Source of the DNA: Elgaria multicarinata webbii
Lineage: Eukaryota > Chordata > Lepidosauria > Squamata > Anguidae
Length of the DNA: 64,000 nt
Assembly (NCBI RefSeq): GCF_023053635.1
Contig: NC_086172.1
Span: forward strand, 120,565,681-120,629,680
Direction: 5' to 3'
The notes under the pieces were generated by a model. The model saw nothing but the letters and a program-made list of their open reading frames with translations. It was not told the origin of the DNA and searched no databases. Every line of letters begins with the position of its first letter. Within the stretch, counting starts at the first letter, position 1. Positions 21,668-33,269 of the stretch are shown piece after piece. The translations under genes were made by a program, and so were the position numbers.

Positions 21668-22639
21668 GAATTAGTTGAAAGTGTCTCTGCTTTTCATTTG
21701 TGAAAAAAGAACTAAAGGGGAGTGCTGAGGGGCACTGGAAACATGAAGGATTATGTAGCTGAACGTCCCTGGAGAATGCATGAAAATCTATGGCAAAAGG
21801 TTGCAGGGAGCATGGCCACCTGACTTTCTGATAGCATAACCAGCTGCCCAGAGAAGTGAGGCAGGCGCCTACGTGTGGCAGAAGTTGGGATTTCCAGGAG
21901 GCTCTTGCAATATTACTTCTTGAGCTTTCTTTGTGGTTGGAGAGGAGAGAGAGGGAAGGTCTTGTATACCTGAATAAATAGTATTCACAATTGTCTGCCA
22001 TGCACCTATACATCCGTATCTTTCAATTATATTAAACCCCAAAGACTTTTAACTTCATCCCACTTGGTAAAATATGAAGCCTTGTATCAGTGACGATTGC
22101 AGAACAAACTTTATTTGAGCTGTCATATCCTGCAAATACATACAATCCTTTCAGGTTGCAAATATGATGTGGGCTCCAGAGAGTTTTTAAAAGATCCATT
22201 CTGAACATGTGTAAACATATCACACCTTATGCTATTTTAGGTGCTTGGGCAGATTATCTCAGAGTATTAAAAAGCAGCTTCCTCTGATGCATTTTGACAC
22301 CTAACTAAACAAACAACACCTTAGTTGATTAATCAAATCAACTTACGATTTGTTTAATCAGATGAATAATCATATCTGTATATATCTGGGATGTGATTAA
22401 CAATACTTTTGAAGAAAAAACCATACTTGGTGTTAGATGATGCATGTATATGTCACAGGAGGTGCCATATTTAGATGAAACATTTCCTACTGCATGGGTG
22501 GGCTAAGCGAAAGTCTCTTCTAAGATGGCCCCTGCTATCTTCAGTTTTTATTAAAGGAGCATGGGAGAGTCACTTTACTTAAGGTGAATTGCAAAACCAA
22601 GGTTCCACCATTATAAGCCTCATAATTTTACTGCTTATA

Positions 22640-22960
22640 AAAATGACAGCTGTTGAGCTAATAGCTGGAAACCTAGCATCCATGATCTACCTGATGAAGT
22701 TTACAATTGTGCAAAAGTTGAACAGGTACAGCAAGTTTAAACATGCTGAAGACAGATACATCTTTGCCTAGTATTGAAAAGATGACAGTGTCAGTGCCAG
22801 ATGAGCTTCCTTGGGGCAAGTGTTCCATAAACTTAGGGCTATCATAGAAAAGCTGCTTTTCCATACTAACATCACCTGAGCTTCTCTTGGAGGGGGCACA
22901 CAGAGAAGAGCCTTTGAAGGGAGCGGATAGGTTCATAGGGGGAGTAGACCCATGCCAGTT
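22640..22960 (-). mobile_element. L2-like LINE fragment
   Basis: GATGAGCTTCCTTGGGGCAA, GAAAAGCTGCTTTTCCATAC and GGGGGCACACAGAGAAGAGC correspond, with many changes, to blocks in the antisense L2 copies at 58377 and 12361. Both ends are lost. Confidence 0.5.
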
Positions 22961-23290
22961 TGTTGCTTACATGAGTAGCTAGATTTATTAGGCTAGATGT
23001 TTTGTAAGAACCAGGACAACATGGGGCATCTTTGTTGACCAAAGATATGGATGCATGGAAGATAAGTTGCAAGCAAGCACAATTTGTGATATTGTACATC
23101 ATCATCGCGTCTGTTCACAGGGCATATCAATTAAGGACTTAACCTTAACTTCCAATTTCCCAGCTTTGTGGAACTTGAGACAACGTGAGATGGCCCTACT
23201 TTGGTCTGAAGCTGGCAGGTTTTTTGATAACAATATGTTTTTATACTAAAAGTAAAATGTGTTTTTGAAATGAGTAGCCTAATTGCAGGA

Positions 23291-23483
23291 AGGGCCATAG
23301 TTAAATATTCCCTAAATAGAGCACATGCTTTGCATGTAAAAGGTCCCAGATTCAATCCCTGGCTTCTTCAGGTAGGGCTGGGAAAGACCCCTGTCTGAAA
23401 CCCTGGAGAGGCACTTTCAGGCAGTGTAGGTAATAATGAGCTAGATGAACCAATGGTTTAAATCAATATAAGGCATTTTCCTA
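23291..23483 (+). mobile_element. tRNA-derived SINE, second family
   Basis: tRNA-like head with GAGCACATGCTTTGCATGTA (TGC anticodon-like loop) and B box GGTCCCAGATTCAATCCC. A body with CAGGTAGGGCTGGGAAAGAC and CCCTGGAGAGGCACTTTCAG follows, ending AATATAAGGCATTTTCCTA. Other copies are at 47348, 52910 and 59107. Confidence 0.85.
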
Positions 23484-23618
23484 ACCAGTTTGCCTTTTTA
23501 GTTGATTAAAAAGGTTTTTAATTGACTAATTAAATGATTAAGCAACTAATTTTGATGACTGTGTGAGGATTTGGGAAGAAGTATCCAGTGCTTCTAAATC
23601 ATATTAGATCTCTTCTCA

Positions 23619-23780
23619 GGGCCTGTTCAGACAACATGCTAAGCCTTGGTTAGGCTGCTAAGCCTTTTGCAGCAAAAGGTTAGTGAGTGTGTTTAAATCA
23701 AGGTTATGGTTCACATAACACACTAAGCCATAATGTTTAGCTCAAAATGCTTAACCACCGTGGCTTAGCGTGTCAGGGTC
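23619..23780. mobile_element. Harbinger-like MITE (GGGCCTGTTCAGACAACATG)
   Basis: Left end GGGCCTGTTCAGACAACATG followed by GCTAAGCC; right part CACCGTGGCTTAGCGTGTCA followed by GGGTC. The arms are inverted repeats with internal AAGCC/GGCTT blocks. Similar ends occur at 33169, 35872 and 51921. PIF/Harbinger assignment is inferred from the GGGC-TGTTCAGA ends. Confidence 0.6.
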
Positions 23781-24075
23781 TCAGTGTGCACTAGAGGTTT
23801 CATTCTACGTTTTCCAGAATGAATGTTCTCCATCTGTATCTGTAATTGCATTATTTTCCCCCATTCATTTTTCTCCATTCCTTTGATGATAACTCAGGAC
23901 TTTAAGCCAGTGTGACCTTAAAAGGTTATCTGAGCTTGGCAACAACATAAAAGGGTAGTACTTGGCTTCTTGGAGTCTGTCTTGGTTTGCAGCTAGATGG
24001 AAAATAGCCCAGTGGGGCCTGCAAAGAATTCTAAAAGCAAGGGAGCAGGGGAAGCAGCCTCTTTTCCAGTGGTAT

Positions 24076-24079
24076 TTCA

Positions 24080-24128
<49 letters not shown>

Positions 24129-24190
24129 TATATAGCACCAACAATGTACTTGGTGCTGTACAAAATATACAAATAAAACAGTGATACCTT
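24076..24190. repeat. (ATT)n microsatellite joined to a repeat tail
   Basis: About 17 ATT units (24076-24128) run into TATATAGCACCAACAATGTA and CTTGGTGCTGTACAAAATAT. The same joined arrangement occurs at 54528-54650, which suggests that the microsatellite grew from the tail of an old retroposon. Confidence 0.75.
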
Positions 24191-24420
24191 GCCTAGAGGC
24201 TTGCAATCTAAAATTTTAAATTACATGTGTTCATGGGAGAGTTGAGGTTGGGGAAGGCTGCCATTTATTGGTCTCCCTGCTTAAGCACCTGTTTTGAGTT
24301 ATATTCTATTACTGAAATTGCTACCCTAGTCATGTGTACAGACTTGTGCACATTCTCAAGACACACATTTGTTAAGGGTCCTTTTAACCTTAGTGTGTTT
24401 TGGCTGGAGGGGATCCAGTG

Positions 24421-24424
<4 letters not shown>

Positions 24425-24454
<30 letters not shown>
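24425..24454. repeat. (CT)n microsatellite
   Basis: Fifteen CT units. Confidence 0.95.
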
Positions 24455-24457
<3 letters not shown>

Positions 24458-24938
24458 CGGGGAGGGAGGGCTTCTTAAAATGGGGAATTTATTAAACACA
24501 CAAGAATTGGAAATGCACACACATTAGTTGGCAAAATAAGATGGTAGACCATTCATTACAAAAATCAAAATATTAGCAGAATACAAGCAAAATGTGCATA
24601 TTTGAAGTGGATCAGCTGAGGTTCCATGCACTGAGTTTACGTTGTAGAGAAATTAGCTTAGTTCTCTCTTAGTGTGTGAACTAGGCCATTGACATGCATG
24701 TAGCATCTGGGCTGGGCTTCTGAGTGCAGAGAACATCCAAGCTGGGCCAATATGGAGCCCTAACACTATTGGGAGAGAAAAAGAAAGGTTTGGGTTGACC
24801 ATGCAGGAGCAGGGAGGAGGGAAAGGTTTCCTAGGGGCTTGTCTGAATGGTGGGTGGTATGATCAGGCTAGTCTTAATGCATAGTTGCAATAACAAAAAG
24901 GGGTGAATAGGATGAGGTTACCTATAGCTAACACATGG

Positions 24939-25572
24939 AGAGCCAGTGCGGTGTAGTGGCTAGATTGTTGGACTAGGAGTCGGGAGATCTGGGTTCTAGT
25001 CCCCACTTGGCCATGGAAACCCACTGGCAGGGCCGGCACTACCATTAGGCCAACTAGGCAACCGCCTAGGGCACAGACTTCAGAGGGGCGTAGTACTTAA
25101 AGGTGTGCAAAGTAAAAGGTTTTAATGTTGTGTTGCCAATGGCAGAAGTATGCATTATACCGAGTGCCCTTTAGTTCAAAATGATTTGTGTGCCAAAATA
25201 TTTTCTTTTGTATTTGCGAAAGATAAACAAAAATTGATTATTACTTATTCTTGCAATTTAAAATAAATTTAGCAGTTTCAAGTTTTGTGCCTTTTGTTTT
25301 TTCTACAAAACATCTGTTCTTAAAAATCAAAGTTGGCAATTTTTGTGTGTGTGTGTGTGTGCAAGTAGCTCGCCTTGCCTAGGGTGCAAAATAGTCTGGC
25401 ACCGGCCCTGCCCACTGGGTGACTTTGGGGCAGTCACAGACTCTCAGCCCAACCCACCTCACAGGGTTGTTGTTGTGAGGATAAAGTGGAGAGGAGGCGG
25501 AGGGTTATGTACACTGTCTTGGGTTCCTTGCAGGGGGGGAAAAGGCGGGATATAAATGCAATAATAAATAAT
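24939..25572 (+). mobile_element. MIR/CORE-like SINE split by a hAT insertion
   Basis: The head GAGAGCCAGTGCGGTGTAGT to CCATGGAAACCCACTGG occupies 24939-25027. It resumes at 25411 with CCCACTGGGTGACTTTGG and runs through CCTCACAGGGTTGTTG to the tail GGCGGGATATAAATGCAATA. Only the 8 bases CCCACTGG are repeated, so the interrupting element inserted with a clean duplication. Confidence 0.93.
25028..25410. mobile_element. hAT-like MITE with perfect 8-bp target duplication
   Basis: Ends CAGGGCCGGCACTACC and GTCTGGCACCGGCCCTG are terminal inverted repeats beginning CAGGGCCGG, a known hAT-type end. Flanked on both sides by CCCACTGG (25020-25027 and 25411-25418). It is AT-rich inside, with a (GT)n run at 25341-25363 and no coding capacity. 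It is younger than its host SINE. Confidence 0.92.
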
Positions 25573-27277
25573 TTCCAGTGCCTTGTGCACAGTCCACTTC
25601 CTCTTGTCTTCCCTTTGGGAAAAGCAGGCAGGCTTGCATCTTTCATCCACAGATGCAGCACAGGCACTTCTTCTTGACTACTTACGTGTCACCCAAAGTA
25701 AATCTTTCTGCTATTTGTCCAAGGAAGGCCGCTCAAAGCAGCTAGGCTTCCAACCAAATCCTCCCCAAAACCAGACCAAATACACTCACCCAACATGCAA
25801 TAGGAAAAAGGGCTGCAGAGTAGGAGGCTGTACTTTGTAAATGGAGGCCCTCTTGAAAATAGGATTGATCTTTGAAAGATACTGTTTTTTGGTTTTAACC
25901 CATTCCTGAAGTTGAAGATTGCGGTGTGTGGAAACTCCTAGGGTCTCAGAGGAAAAATAAGTCAGTTTAAAAAGAAGTTTGTAGTGGATCTCTGCCTTGG
26001 CAAGGTGAGAACTTAGGTATCCAGAATGTGGGGAGTTTGGACAAAAACATGGTGGAGCAGGGGGGCAGAACAACAGTGCCCCTTGGTGGTTCTGTCTGGC
26101 CTTGCAGGGGCTGATGGAAGCAAACAGATCTGAGCTTGTCCAGGATGAGCGGAGGAGATACCTGGCTCTAAGGTGGTCACGGAACTTTGATGTTTGCCAT
26201 TCTCTGAAAAATGGGTTAGAATCTTGCTAGGAGATCAAAATGATTTCAGCAGCTGCGTAAACCAGTACACCCAGGGCTTGAAAGTCACAAAGGCGTAATG
26301 CATAGCAGGTCTGGCATGACAAAGATGGAAAGAGGTGAGGGAACAATTCCCAGGTGGCCCCAATAGTCTTCTGGGCTATAAACAAAAGGTTAAGACAGCT
26401 CATTGTGAATACCAAAAGATGCGATTTGGGATGGGCGAACAAGTGTGGAGCCTTATAGCTACTCAAAATTGTCTTTCAAAAGATTGAGAAATTCCTGGGC
26501 TTGCATGTGGGCTAGTGATTTAATCATACTTGGAGGAATTCACTTCAGGCCTGGCATATGCATGTATAATTACATTGGGGTATGTCCTACCTAGGGCTTC
26601 TGAATATGTACAGTTTTGTTTAGATTGGTGCTGCTAAATTTGGCCTTAGATACATGACCTACAAGCATTTTCGGTAAGATCATTTTGTGGTGTTTCCCCG
26701 CCTCTGCCTAACCTTGCTCCAGCAAAGTTTCTTAAAGTGACCGCTTCTAAGATTGCTAACTATCACAGGAGTTTACAGTGCCTGCACTACTATCTAGCAG
26801 CCTGCTATCAATTCTATAAGCAATCTAATCCATACATACATACATTCATACATTCATCCAAGTGCTTTCTGTCAGTGCCTAGCCTCATAATAAAAGTTTT
26901 TGCTAATGTTCACAAATTGTGCAATTAGTAGTAGTAATGAAGAGGAGTTGAGATTATGCATTCATCTTTCTTTGCATCACAGAAGAAACTCCCATGAAAA
27001 AGAGGGCTATGCAGGTCCCATGAATGTCCAGCTTGCTTTATTGCTAGCAACCCTGTGTTATTCTGATGGATAAGACTGCTTTGAGGGATTTACTGGAGAA
27101 CTTGGCCTGAGGATTACATTTCCTTTGACAATGTGTGATGTTTGGTTCAATGTTGCAGGTAAGCATCTGCTCCTTTTCATTTCCAAAAAGGTTAGTCCCT
27201 CTGCTAAAGTTGGTATTACATCAAAGGATTTCTGTGAGCTTTTAAGAAGAGTTTACCTAGAGACAGAGCTACACATT
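25573..27277. other. Intergenic, nothing recognised
   Basis: No gene or clear repeat. Open minus-strand stretches at 25786-26466 have a hydrophobic, LINE-like feel but no motif I can name. Confidence 0.4.
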
Positions 27278-27850
27278 GGGGCTGTTCAGGCATAACATGG
27301 CAAATAGGGAGTTAATTAACCAACAATTTGCTGTGGTGTGTGCCGCCACCATTTTGCATATGCAACCTCTGATGGGCTTGATCAGAGGTTGCTCTGTGAC
27401 TTCCAATCCTGGACACGTCTGGTTCACACTACACAACAGGCCACCATGGATTATTTAACCCACAGTGAGGCTGTGGCAAATGTGGGATGCTTGCAGCTGC
27501 CATTTTATATATCCAACCGCTACTCAGGGGATGTTGTGTCATGCTAACCTGGTGAGCGTGGGTTATGCGAGGGTTGGACAACCCTACAATTGATCATGGA
27601 TTTTATGAGAGTTATTTAACTCTCGCATAACCCACATTCTCTGAGTTTGCATGACACAACCCCTTTAGTGGGGGTTAGATATATAAAGTGGCATCCATGG
27701 TCGTGGGTTAAATAACCCACAAAGAGCCTCACCGTGTCATGCAAACCAGGACATTGGGTTAATTGTGGATTAAACAACCCAAAGTTAACCTAACTACTAA
27801 TTGTGGGTTGTTTAACCCACAGTTAACCCGTAGAGTCTGGATTCAGACAT
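27278..27850. mobile_element. Long palindromic MITE (TTAACCCAC family)
   Basis: Repeated inverted blocks: GTGGGTTATGCGAGGGTTGG against TTAACTCTCGCATAACCCAC, CATGGATTATTTAACCCACA against TGGGTTAAATAACCCACA, and GTTGTTTAACCCACAGTTAA. It starts near GGGGCTGTTCAGGCATAACA and ends near TAGAGTCTGGATTCAGACA. The size suggests two nested or joined copies. Confidence 0.65.
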
Positions 27851-28099
27851 CATGGAGCAATGTCTTGGAGGTTGCATATTTAAAGAGACAATGGTACATG
27901 CCCAGCACACCCACAGCAAATTATTGGTTAGGCTAATCAATCCATGATTGGCTATCTTCACGTGCAAATCTTGACAGATATCTTCCCAAATCCATATTTG
28001 CCAAAAATGAATGGGGCACAGGGTGGACTTGTAATGGAGAATTGGCAGATGGAAGGAGGGTGTGTGTGCTTTAACCTTTTCCATGCTTGCCAAATCTCT

Positions 28100-29952
28100 C
28101 CTGCAGATCTCTCCTGCAAATCTCTCCTTTCCCAGGGTGTGGGGAGGACTGAAAGCCCAGGGACCATTTTCAGAGGAAAACTGTCAGCCATGGAAAGGAT
28201 AAAGCATCCTCTTCCATGCGTTCTGTCCTACAAATGCCCTCTCCCCTCGCACCTATTAGCATTCTGAAGCAAACTCAGACCAAAATTGGGTGGAGACACC
28301 TTATGAAAGCAGAGCTCCACTCACTGAAGTTTTTGCCACCTGATTTTGCACTTCTCCCTTTCCAATGCAACCCCCACCATGCTCCATCCCACACTGTTCA
28401 AGATGATCCCCCCCCCCCCCCCGGGTAGGCTTTTCAGGAGGGGGAGTGAAAATCTTCCAGGAAGTTCCTTCAATTCATGGGTCTCAGTATCCATGCCCGT
28501 AGATCTAGCCTCAGTACTGTTTTAGATTATATTATCAGTAATATTGATTGCCTATATCAATCTAGGCACCTTAGAAAAGATGAAACATCTTAAAGTCTTG
28601 CAAGCCGAACATCCAAGGAATAGATAAACAACAGTACAATATTTGCACTATCCCTTAACTATTAAGGCAGTCTTCATATACCAGGTTGGGCTGTATTTAG
28701 GGTTCCACTGAAGGGCGGTGCTTGCCAATTCAGCTCTGACTCATTTCATAATGACAGTGTAAACCAGCTGGCAGTATTTCAAGGTTCTCTGAATAGAAAG
28801 TGTATCACTGCTCATCCACAAAAAGCAGTGTAGATCCTGGAGTTTAGTTTAGGTTTAAATCCAACTGTTCAGGCTTTGTGTTCTGTTGATTCCAGCTGAT
28901 GATGGTAAGATCTGACTCTTACAATTCTGCATGCTGTGTGTTACGACATGCTTATGTAAAAATTTTCTTCTGCTTAACCACATTTATTGTATAATGCCTT
29001 TTGAAGTATATCTGTTTCCTTTCTTGAACTGCTGAACTTGCGTTCTCATCTTCAGTAACAGTAATGGTGTTAGTACTTTTCTGTGTCTTTTCTAAATCCA
29101 AAATGCTAAATCAATCAGAAAGCAGCACATGAGTTTACAGGAAGCTTTTTCTGTTCCTGCAGTTTTCAGGTGAATGGTGCAATTGTTTGATTTTCCAAAA
29201 CCCGCAGTTAGTTGTTCAAGCCCTGGCAGGTTGTGTCATCTTCTCTTGCCCTGGAGCCAGAGAAATGTCCGTTTAGTCAGGCTGTGAGGTTTTGTGCATG
29301 CCCCAGCCATAATGCTAAACAATTGGTTCAAGGAATTTAAGAAACTGATGTGAAGAATTCCATTCTGTAGGTTGTTGCTGCATGTTTCTAGAAAGATAAT
29401 TATTGGGATGGCATTAAACATTTGAAAGTTCTCTAGTCAGAACATGACTGTATGTTAAGTAATTGTTATAATGTTAATGAGTAAATGGGATTTTCCTCAC
29501 AAATGTCTATTCCTTGTTGTACTGTTGCTTGTCCCATTTGAATGGGTTGTGATGCCTAGCTAGTAAATCCTTGTTGATATTCGTAGGTTTTCTGAAATTT
29601 TATAATTTCTGCTTAAATAACCACTGTACTTGGGAAGATGTACTGTGCTTGATGAACTTGTTTTGAGAGCAAGAATTAAGCTTTTCTGTTTAGCAGAGTT
29701 TCCAGCCTAAAAGACAATTCTGTAGCACTACAGAAAGCTTTATTACTTGTCTGAAGAAACTGTTGAAAGCATAAGGCATGCAGAATTGTTACTACATACG
29801 ATTTTGTGCCTTAAGTTTCTTCACTTTTTCTGTGCCTTCAAATGTGGTAGTCAAATCATCTTCCATGGCTTAACAAAACCATGAGTGTCTTGGAGCAGCA
29901 ATTTTCCACCCTGGTGATGGGTGTTGCTGCGGACATAGGTTAAGAAGATTTG
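28100..29952. other. Intergenic, nothing recognised
   Basis: AT-rich unique-looking sequence with a C15 run near 28408. No gene seen. Confidence 0.4.
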
Positions 29953-30858
29953 GGGCGTTGCTAGACCAGGCCTTAGCATGCTTTGAGACCCGGTTTCCCT
30001 GCTGTGCGTCCAGATGACGCACAGGGGAATCCGGGCCCAGGCTGCACTGAAGTCTGCCTTAACACGCCATAAGCGAATTCGCTTATGGCACGCATTTTCC
30101 GCAGCCCCGGCCTGAGGCCAGGGCTGCAGAACGTCTAGCAGGGTCCGTGTTTTTTTGCGGCTACTCGCTTACTCGCGAGTAGCCGGGAAAAGCCATGGAC
30201 TGGGCACAGCGCTCAGCACTGTGCCCATCGGGCCGGGGGATCCCGGGGGGGGAGATAGGGGGGGAAAGACGGACCGGCAGGAGAGGGGGAGGGCACAGGG
30301 CAACACAGGACGATGAGGGAGGGCGCAGGGCGACACGGGACAACGAGGGAGGGCGAAGGCTGGCACAGGATGACGAGGGAGGGCGACACGGGACGGGGAG
30401 GGAGGGCGACAAAGGGGACAGGACAGGGAGGGAGGGCACAGGGCGACACGGGACAATGAGGGAGGGCGCAGGGTGACACGGGACGACGAGGGAGGCCGAC
30501 ACGAGACAACGAGGTATAGCGAAGGCTGGCACAGGACGACGAGGGAGGGCGAGACGGGACGGGGAGGGAGAGCGGAGGGCGACAAAGGGGACAGGATGGG
30601 GAGGGAGGGCGGGGAAAGAGGGGGCAGGGGGCTTACTTTAAAAAAGGGTGGGGGCCTAAAAATTTTTTAAAAAACCTTACCTTCTCCGGAGTCTTCGGGC
30701 TGCACGTGGCCCTTTTTTTTAAAAAAAAATGGCCGACGCTGCAGGGCTTCTGTAGTCTCTGAGCGTTGGCCGTCTAGGAGGCTGGGCGGCGCGCGCTAAA
30801 GTTAGCGCACCGTCGCCCCGCCTCCCTGCCAGCTTATCCGGCCGGGTCTAACAAGGCC
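29953..30858. mobile_element. GC-rich TIR element carrying a minisatellite
   Basis: Left end GGGGCGTTGCTAGACC and right end GGTCTAACAAGGCCCC are inverted repeats with two mismatches over 16 bp. Inside are perfect palindromes: a 24-bp one at 30066-30089 (GCCATAAGCGAA and its complement), a 10-bp stem GGCTACTCGC at 30160-30185, and GCGCTAA-AG-TTAGCGC at 30794-30809. No transposase is visible. No clear target duplication was found. The superfamily is unknown. Confidence 0.65.
30240..30620. repeat. Purine-rich GC minisatellite
   Basis: Built from units such as GACGAGGGAGGGCGACACGG and GGGGAGGGAGGGCGACAAAG. The larger block starting GCGAAGGCTGGCACAGGA at 30353 recurs at 30519, a higher-order period of about 166 bp. 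Nearly all guanine runs are on the plus strand. Open frames through it are repeat artefacts. Confidence 0.85.
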
Positions 30859-31035
30859 CCAAGTTTCTTATTTCCAACTGTTTTGGATGGCTTAAACTTG
30901 TGTGTGCACCAGCACACATCACATTTCCTTTCATTCTCCCCTTTGTTGTGTCTCTACTGTCTACTTTGATTCTGTGTTTCCCGTACCACACTTGTAGTAC
31001 ACACTCAGAAGATTAAGTACAGACGTAATGACCCG

Positions 31036-31510
31036 GTTTGCATGTTACAGTGAAAAACCGTAGGTTAATGGCATTCTGTGGTCATTTTGAATATTCAACC
31101 GCTAATCAGGGATTGCAACATGACATCCAAACCCAGAAACTGTGGGCTGGTTCACATGACATGTGGGGATCACTGTGGGTTGTGTGTGTGCAGCCAGCAT
31201 TATAAATATGCAATCCCCAATGGGATTTCGCCATGTCATTTGAACCTGGAAACCATGGGTTATTCCAGAGTTAAAAATTCTCACATAACTCAACTACAAA
31301 CAAGTGAGCCCAGTGTGTTTGAGCCTAGTGTGTCATACAAGTCAGGTCTATAGATTAATTGTGGATTAAACAACTGGCAGTTAACCTACAATTGGTAGTT
31401 AGGCTAACTGTGGGTTGTTTGACCCACAATTAACCTATAGTGTCTGGGTTTGGATGTCATGTAGCAATCCCTGATCAGGCCAGTCAGCCGTTGAATATTC
31501 CGTCAATGCT
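31036..31510. mobile_element. Long palindromic MITE (TTAACCCAC family)
   Basis: Starts near GGTTTGCATGTTACAGTG. Carries CATGACATCCAAACCCAG mirrored by CTGGGTTTGGATGTCATG, plus CTGTGGGTTGTTTGACCCAC. Ends with AATCCCTGATCAGG mirroring the start. Related to 27278 and 49885. Confidence 0.7.
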
Positions 31511-31588
31511 GCAGTTGTAAAACCAGGGCTGAACCCTTGTTGTAGTATTTGCTCAGCAGCCTTTTTGAATGCACCCCAGCATTAATTA

Positions 31589-31728
31589 CCATCTTTCTTT
31601 GATTGTAAGACGCACACTAATTTCAGTACCACCAACAGAAAAAAAAAACCCTAAGACACACCTGCACACCCCATTTTTAGAGATGTTTATATGGGAAAAA
31701 AGTGTGTCTTAGAATCAAAGAAATAGGG
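31589..31728. mobile_element. mariner-like MITE with TA flanks
   Basis: Left end CCATCTTTCTTTGATTGTAAG and right end GTCTTAGAATCAAAGAAATAGGG are inverted repeats of about 25 bp with few mismatches. Both sides are flanked by TA (31587-31588 and 31729-31730), the Tc1/mariner target. It is 140 bp long and has no coding capacity. Confidence 0.75.
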
Positions 31729-32146
31729 TAACTCACAATTTGCTGCTGTTATGTGTGAACAGCTCTAATGAGAAAGTTTATTCACAGGGAGGCATTCCTG
31801 CGTGTCACATCAAACGGTACGCTGAGGCACCTATTTGCTGGCTGTCTAATCAACATTATACACTTGCAATAGCAATGACATTTATTGTGATGTCTGTCCA
31901 GATATTTCAAAGAACGTTGCAGGGAATTTAGTACAATTTGAATGAGGTGCTGATTTCCCAAAATTAGAGCCTTTAGGTAGTTACCAAGCAGAGTTGAGAT
32001 ACAGGATTTGTACTGCAATTTCTCATGTCAATTTCACTACCTATCCTGAGGCTGCTAATGCCTTCATTGTTTGCAAGAGCTGTTTTCAGTAAGCAACTCC
32101 ACCTGCTGGAAACTCAGGCCTCTCCTCCTACCACAGTTTCCAAGAT

Positions 32147-32285
32147 CAGCCTTTCTCAACCTGGTGCCCTCTGAATAGTTTGTACTGCAACTCCCAGCAT
32201 TCCTGATGCTTTGCCATGCTGGTTGGAGCTGATGGGAATTGAGGCGTAAGACATCCAGAGGGCACCAGATTGGGGAAAGCTGTCC
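32147..32285. mobile_element. Palindromic MITE
   Basis: TTCTCAACCTGGTGCCCTCT is mirrored by AGAGGGCACCAGATTGGGG. The centre reads TTGCCATGCTGGTTGGAGC. Confidence 0.8.
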
Positions 32286-32289
32286 TAGA

Positions 32290-33065
32290 TGCACTGAGTG
32301 AATGTGGTCATCATGTGAATCAGCCTTGACTTACTGCCACTTAAGAAAAGTTATGTGTGTGTCCCCGCTTTCTGTAGTAATTAAATAATTACATGGGGGT
32401 AGAGCTGAAGTACAGCTCTATGAGCCAAATGATTTGATTATAGTAAAGCTATTTTTCTAGGGGAGAATAATACGTTGGGATAGGGACATCCATGCATCAC
32501 TTGTACTTTGACCATGCACAGCCTCTTTGTGCTGTAGACTTACAATTTGTATGTTTCAGATACTGGTGAACAATGGAAATCCACTCTTCATCTGGAACTC
32601 AGTCATCCTGATGACTGTGGGGTCCTGTCTGCTCTCTGTCATCGGTAGTTGAGCAAAAAGCGTCTACAGCTGTTGTGTGTTAACATCAGTTCATCTACTT
32701 TTTTTGGTCTCCATTGCTTCCCAGCCACCTTGACATCATCTAAAGGTTGGTTTTCATGCTTGCATACTGCAAACAATATTATGCTAGGCAACATGGTGTT
32801 TGTGAGCACCTTTCCTGGCACCCATGTGCTTAATATATATGGCAAATGGGATTGCTAGAAAATAGGTTTCTATTTCTATTTCTGTGGGTTCAAAGGAGTT
32901 CAGTGTGTTCAGGATCAGACTGTACCTCAAACTTATACTCAGTCTTTTGGGCAGATTATTTGTCCTTTGCCATGCCTCCCATGGCAGCCATTTTGTATTG
33001 GTGCCCAGAACAATTTCTCAAATTGCCAAGTGTACCCATGGTCCAAAAAGACTGCTTATGGGGAG
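32290..33065. other. Intergenic, nothing recognised
   Basis: No gene, RNA or clear repeat seen. Confidence 0.4.
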
Positions 33066-33160
33066 CAAGTTGTGGCCCTTCAAATGTTTTAGCCTAGAAA
33101 TGCTGATGGGAGTTGTTAGGTCAAAACATTGGGAGAGCCCAAGTTGTCCACCCCTGCCCT
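33066..33160. mobile_element. Palindromic MITE, partial
   Basis: TTGTGGCCCTTCAAATGTTT, GATGGGAGTTGTTAGGTCAA and AAGTTGTCCACCCCTGCC match the right arm and end of the hairpin family. Confidence 0.6.
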
Positions 33161-33168
33161 TAGAGAGT

Positions 33169-33268
33169 GGCTGTTTTCGGATGACACACTAATCAACTGG
33201 GTGTGTGTATGTGTAATAGGAACAGAATGGGAAACAACCGTTGATTAGCGTGTCGTCTGAACTCAGCC
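33169..33268. mobile_element. Harbinger-like hairpin MITE
   Basis: Left arm GGATGACACACTAATCAAC is mirrored by right arm GTTGATTAGCGTGTCGTCTG with one mismatch in the first 16 paired bases. Ends GGCTGTTTTC and AACTCAGCC. It is 100 bp in all. Confidence 0.75.
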
Positions 33269-33269
33269 A

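Noticed and set aside
23291-23483. Possible tRNA gene with TGC anticodon
   Set aside because: The tRNA-like part is diverged, continues into a SINE body and recurs in other SINE copies.
25786-26466. Minus-strand open stretches with a vague resemblance to the end of an L1-type ORF2
   Set aside because: No diagnostic motif could be named; a protein search would be needed before calling a LINE.
30161-30585. Overlapping open frames of 93-138 codons rich in Pro, Ser, Cys or Gly, Arg
   Set aside because: They are translations of the purine-rich minisatellite in several frames, not a gene.
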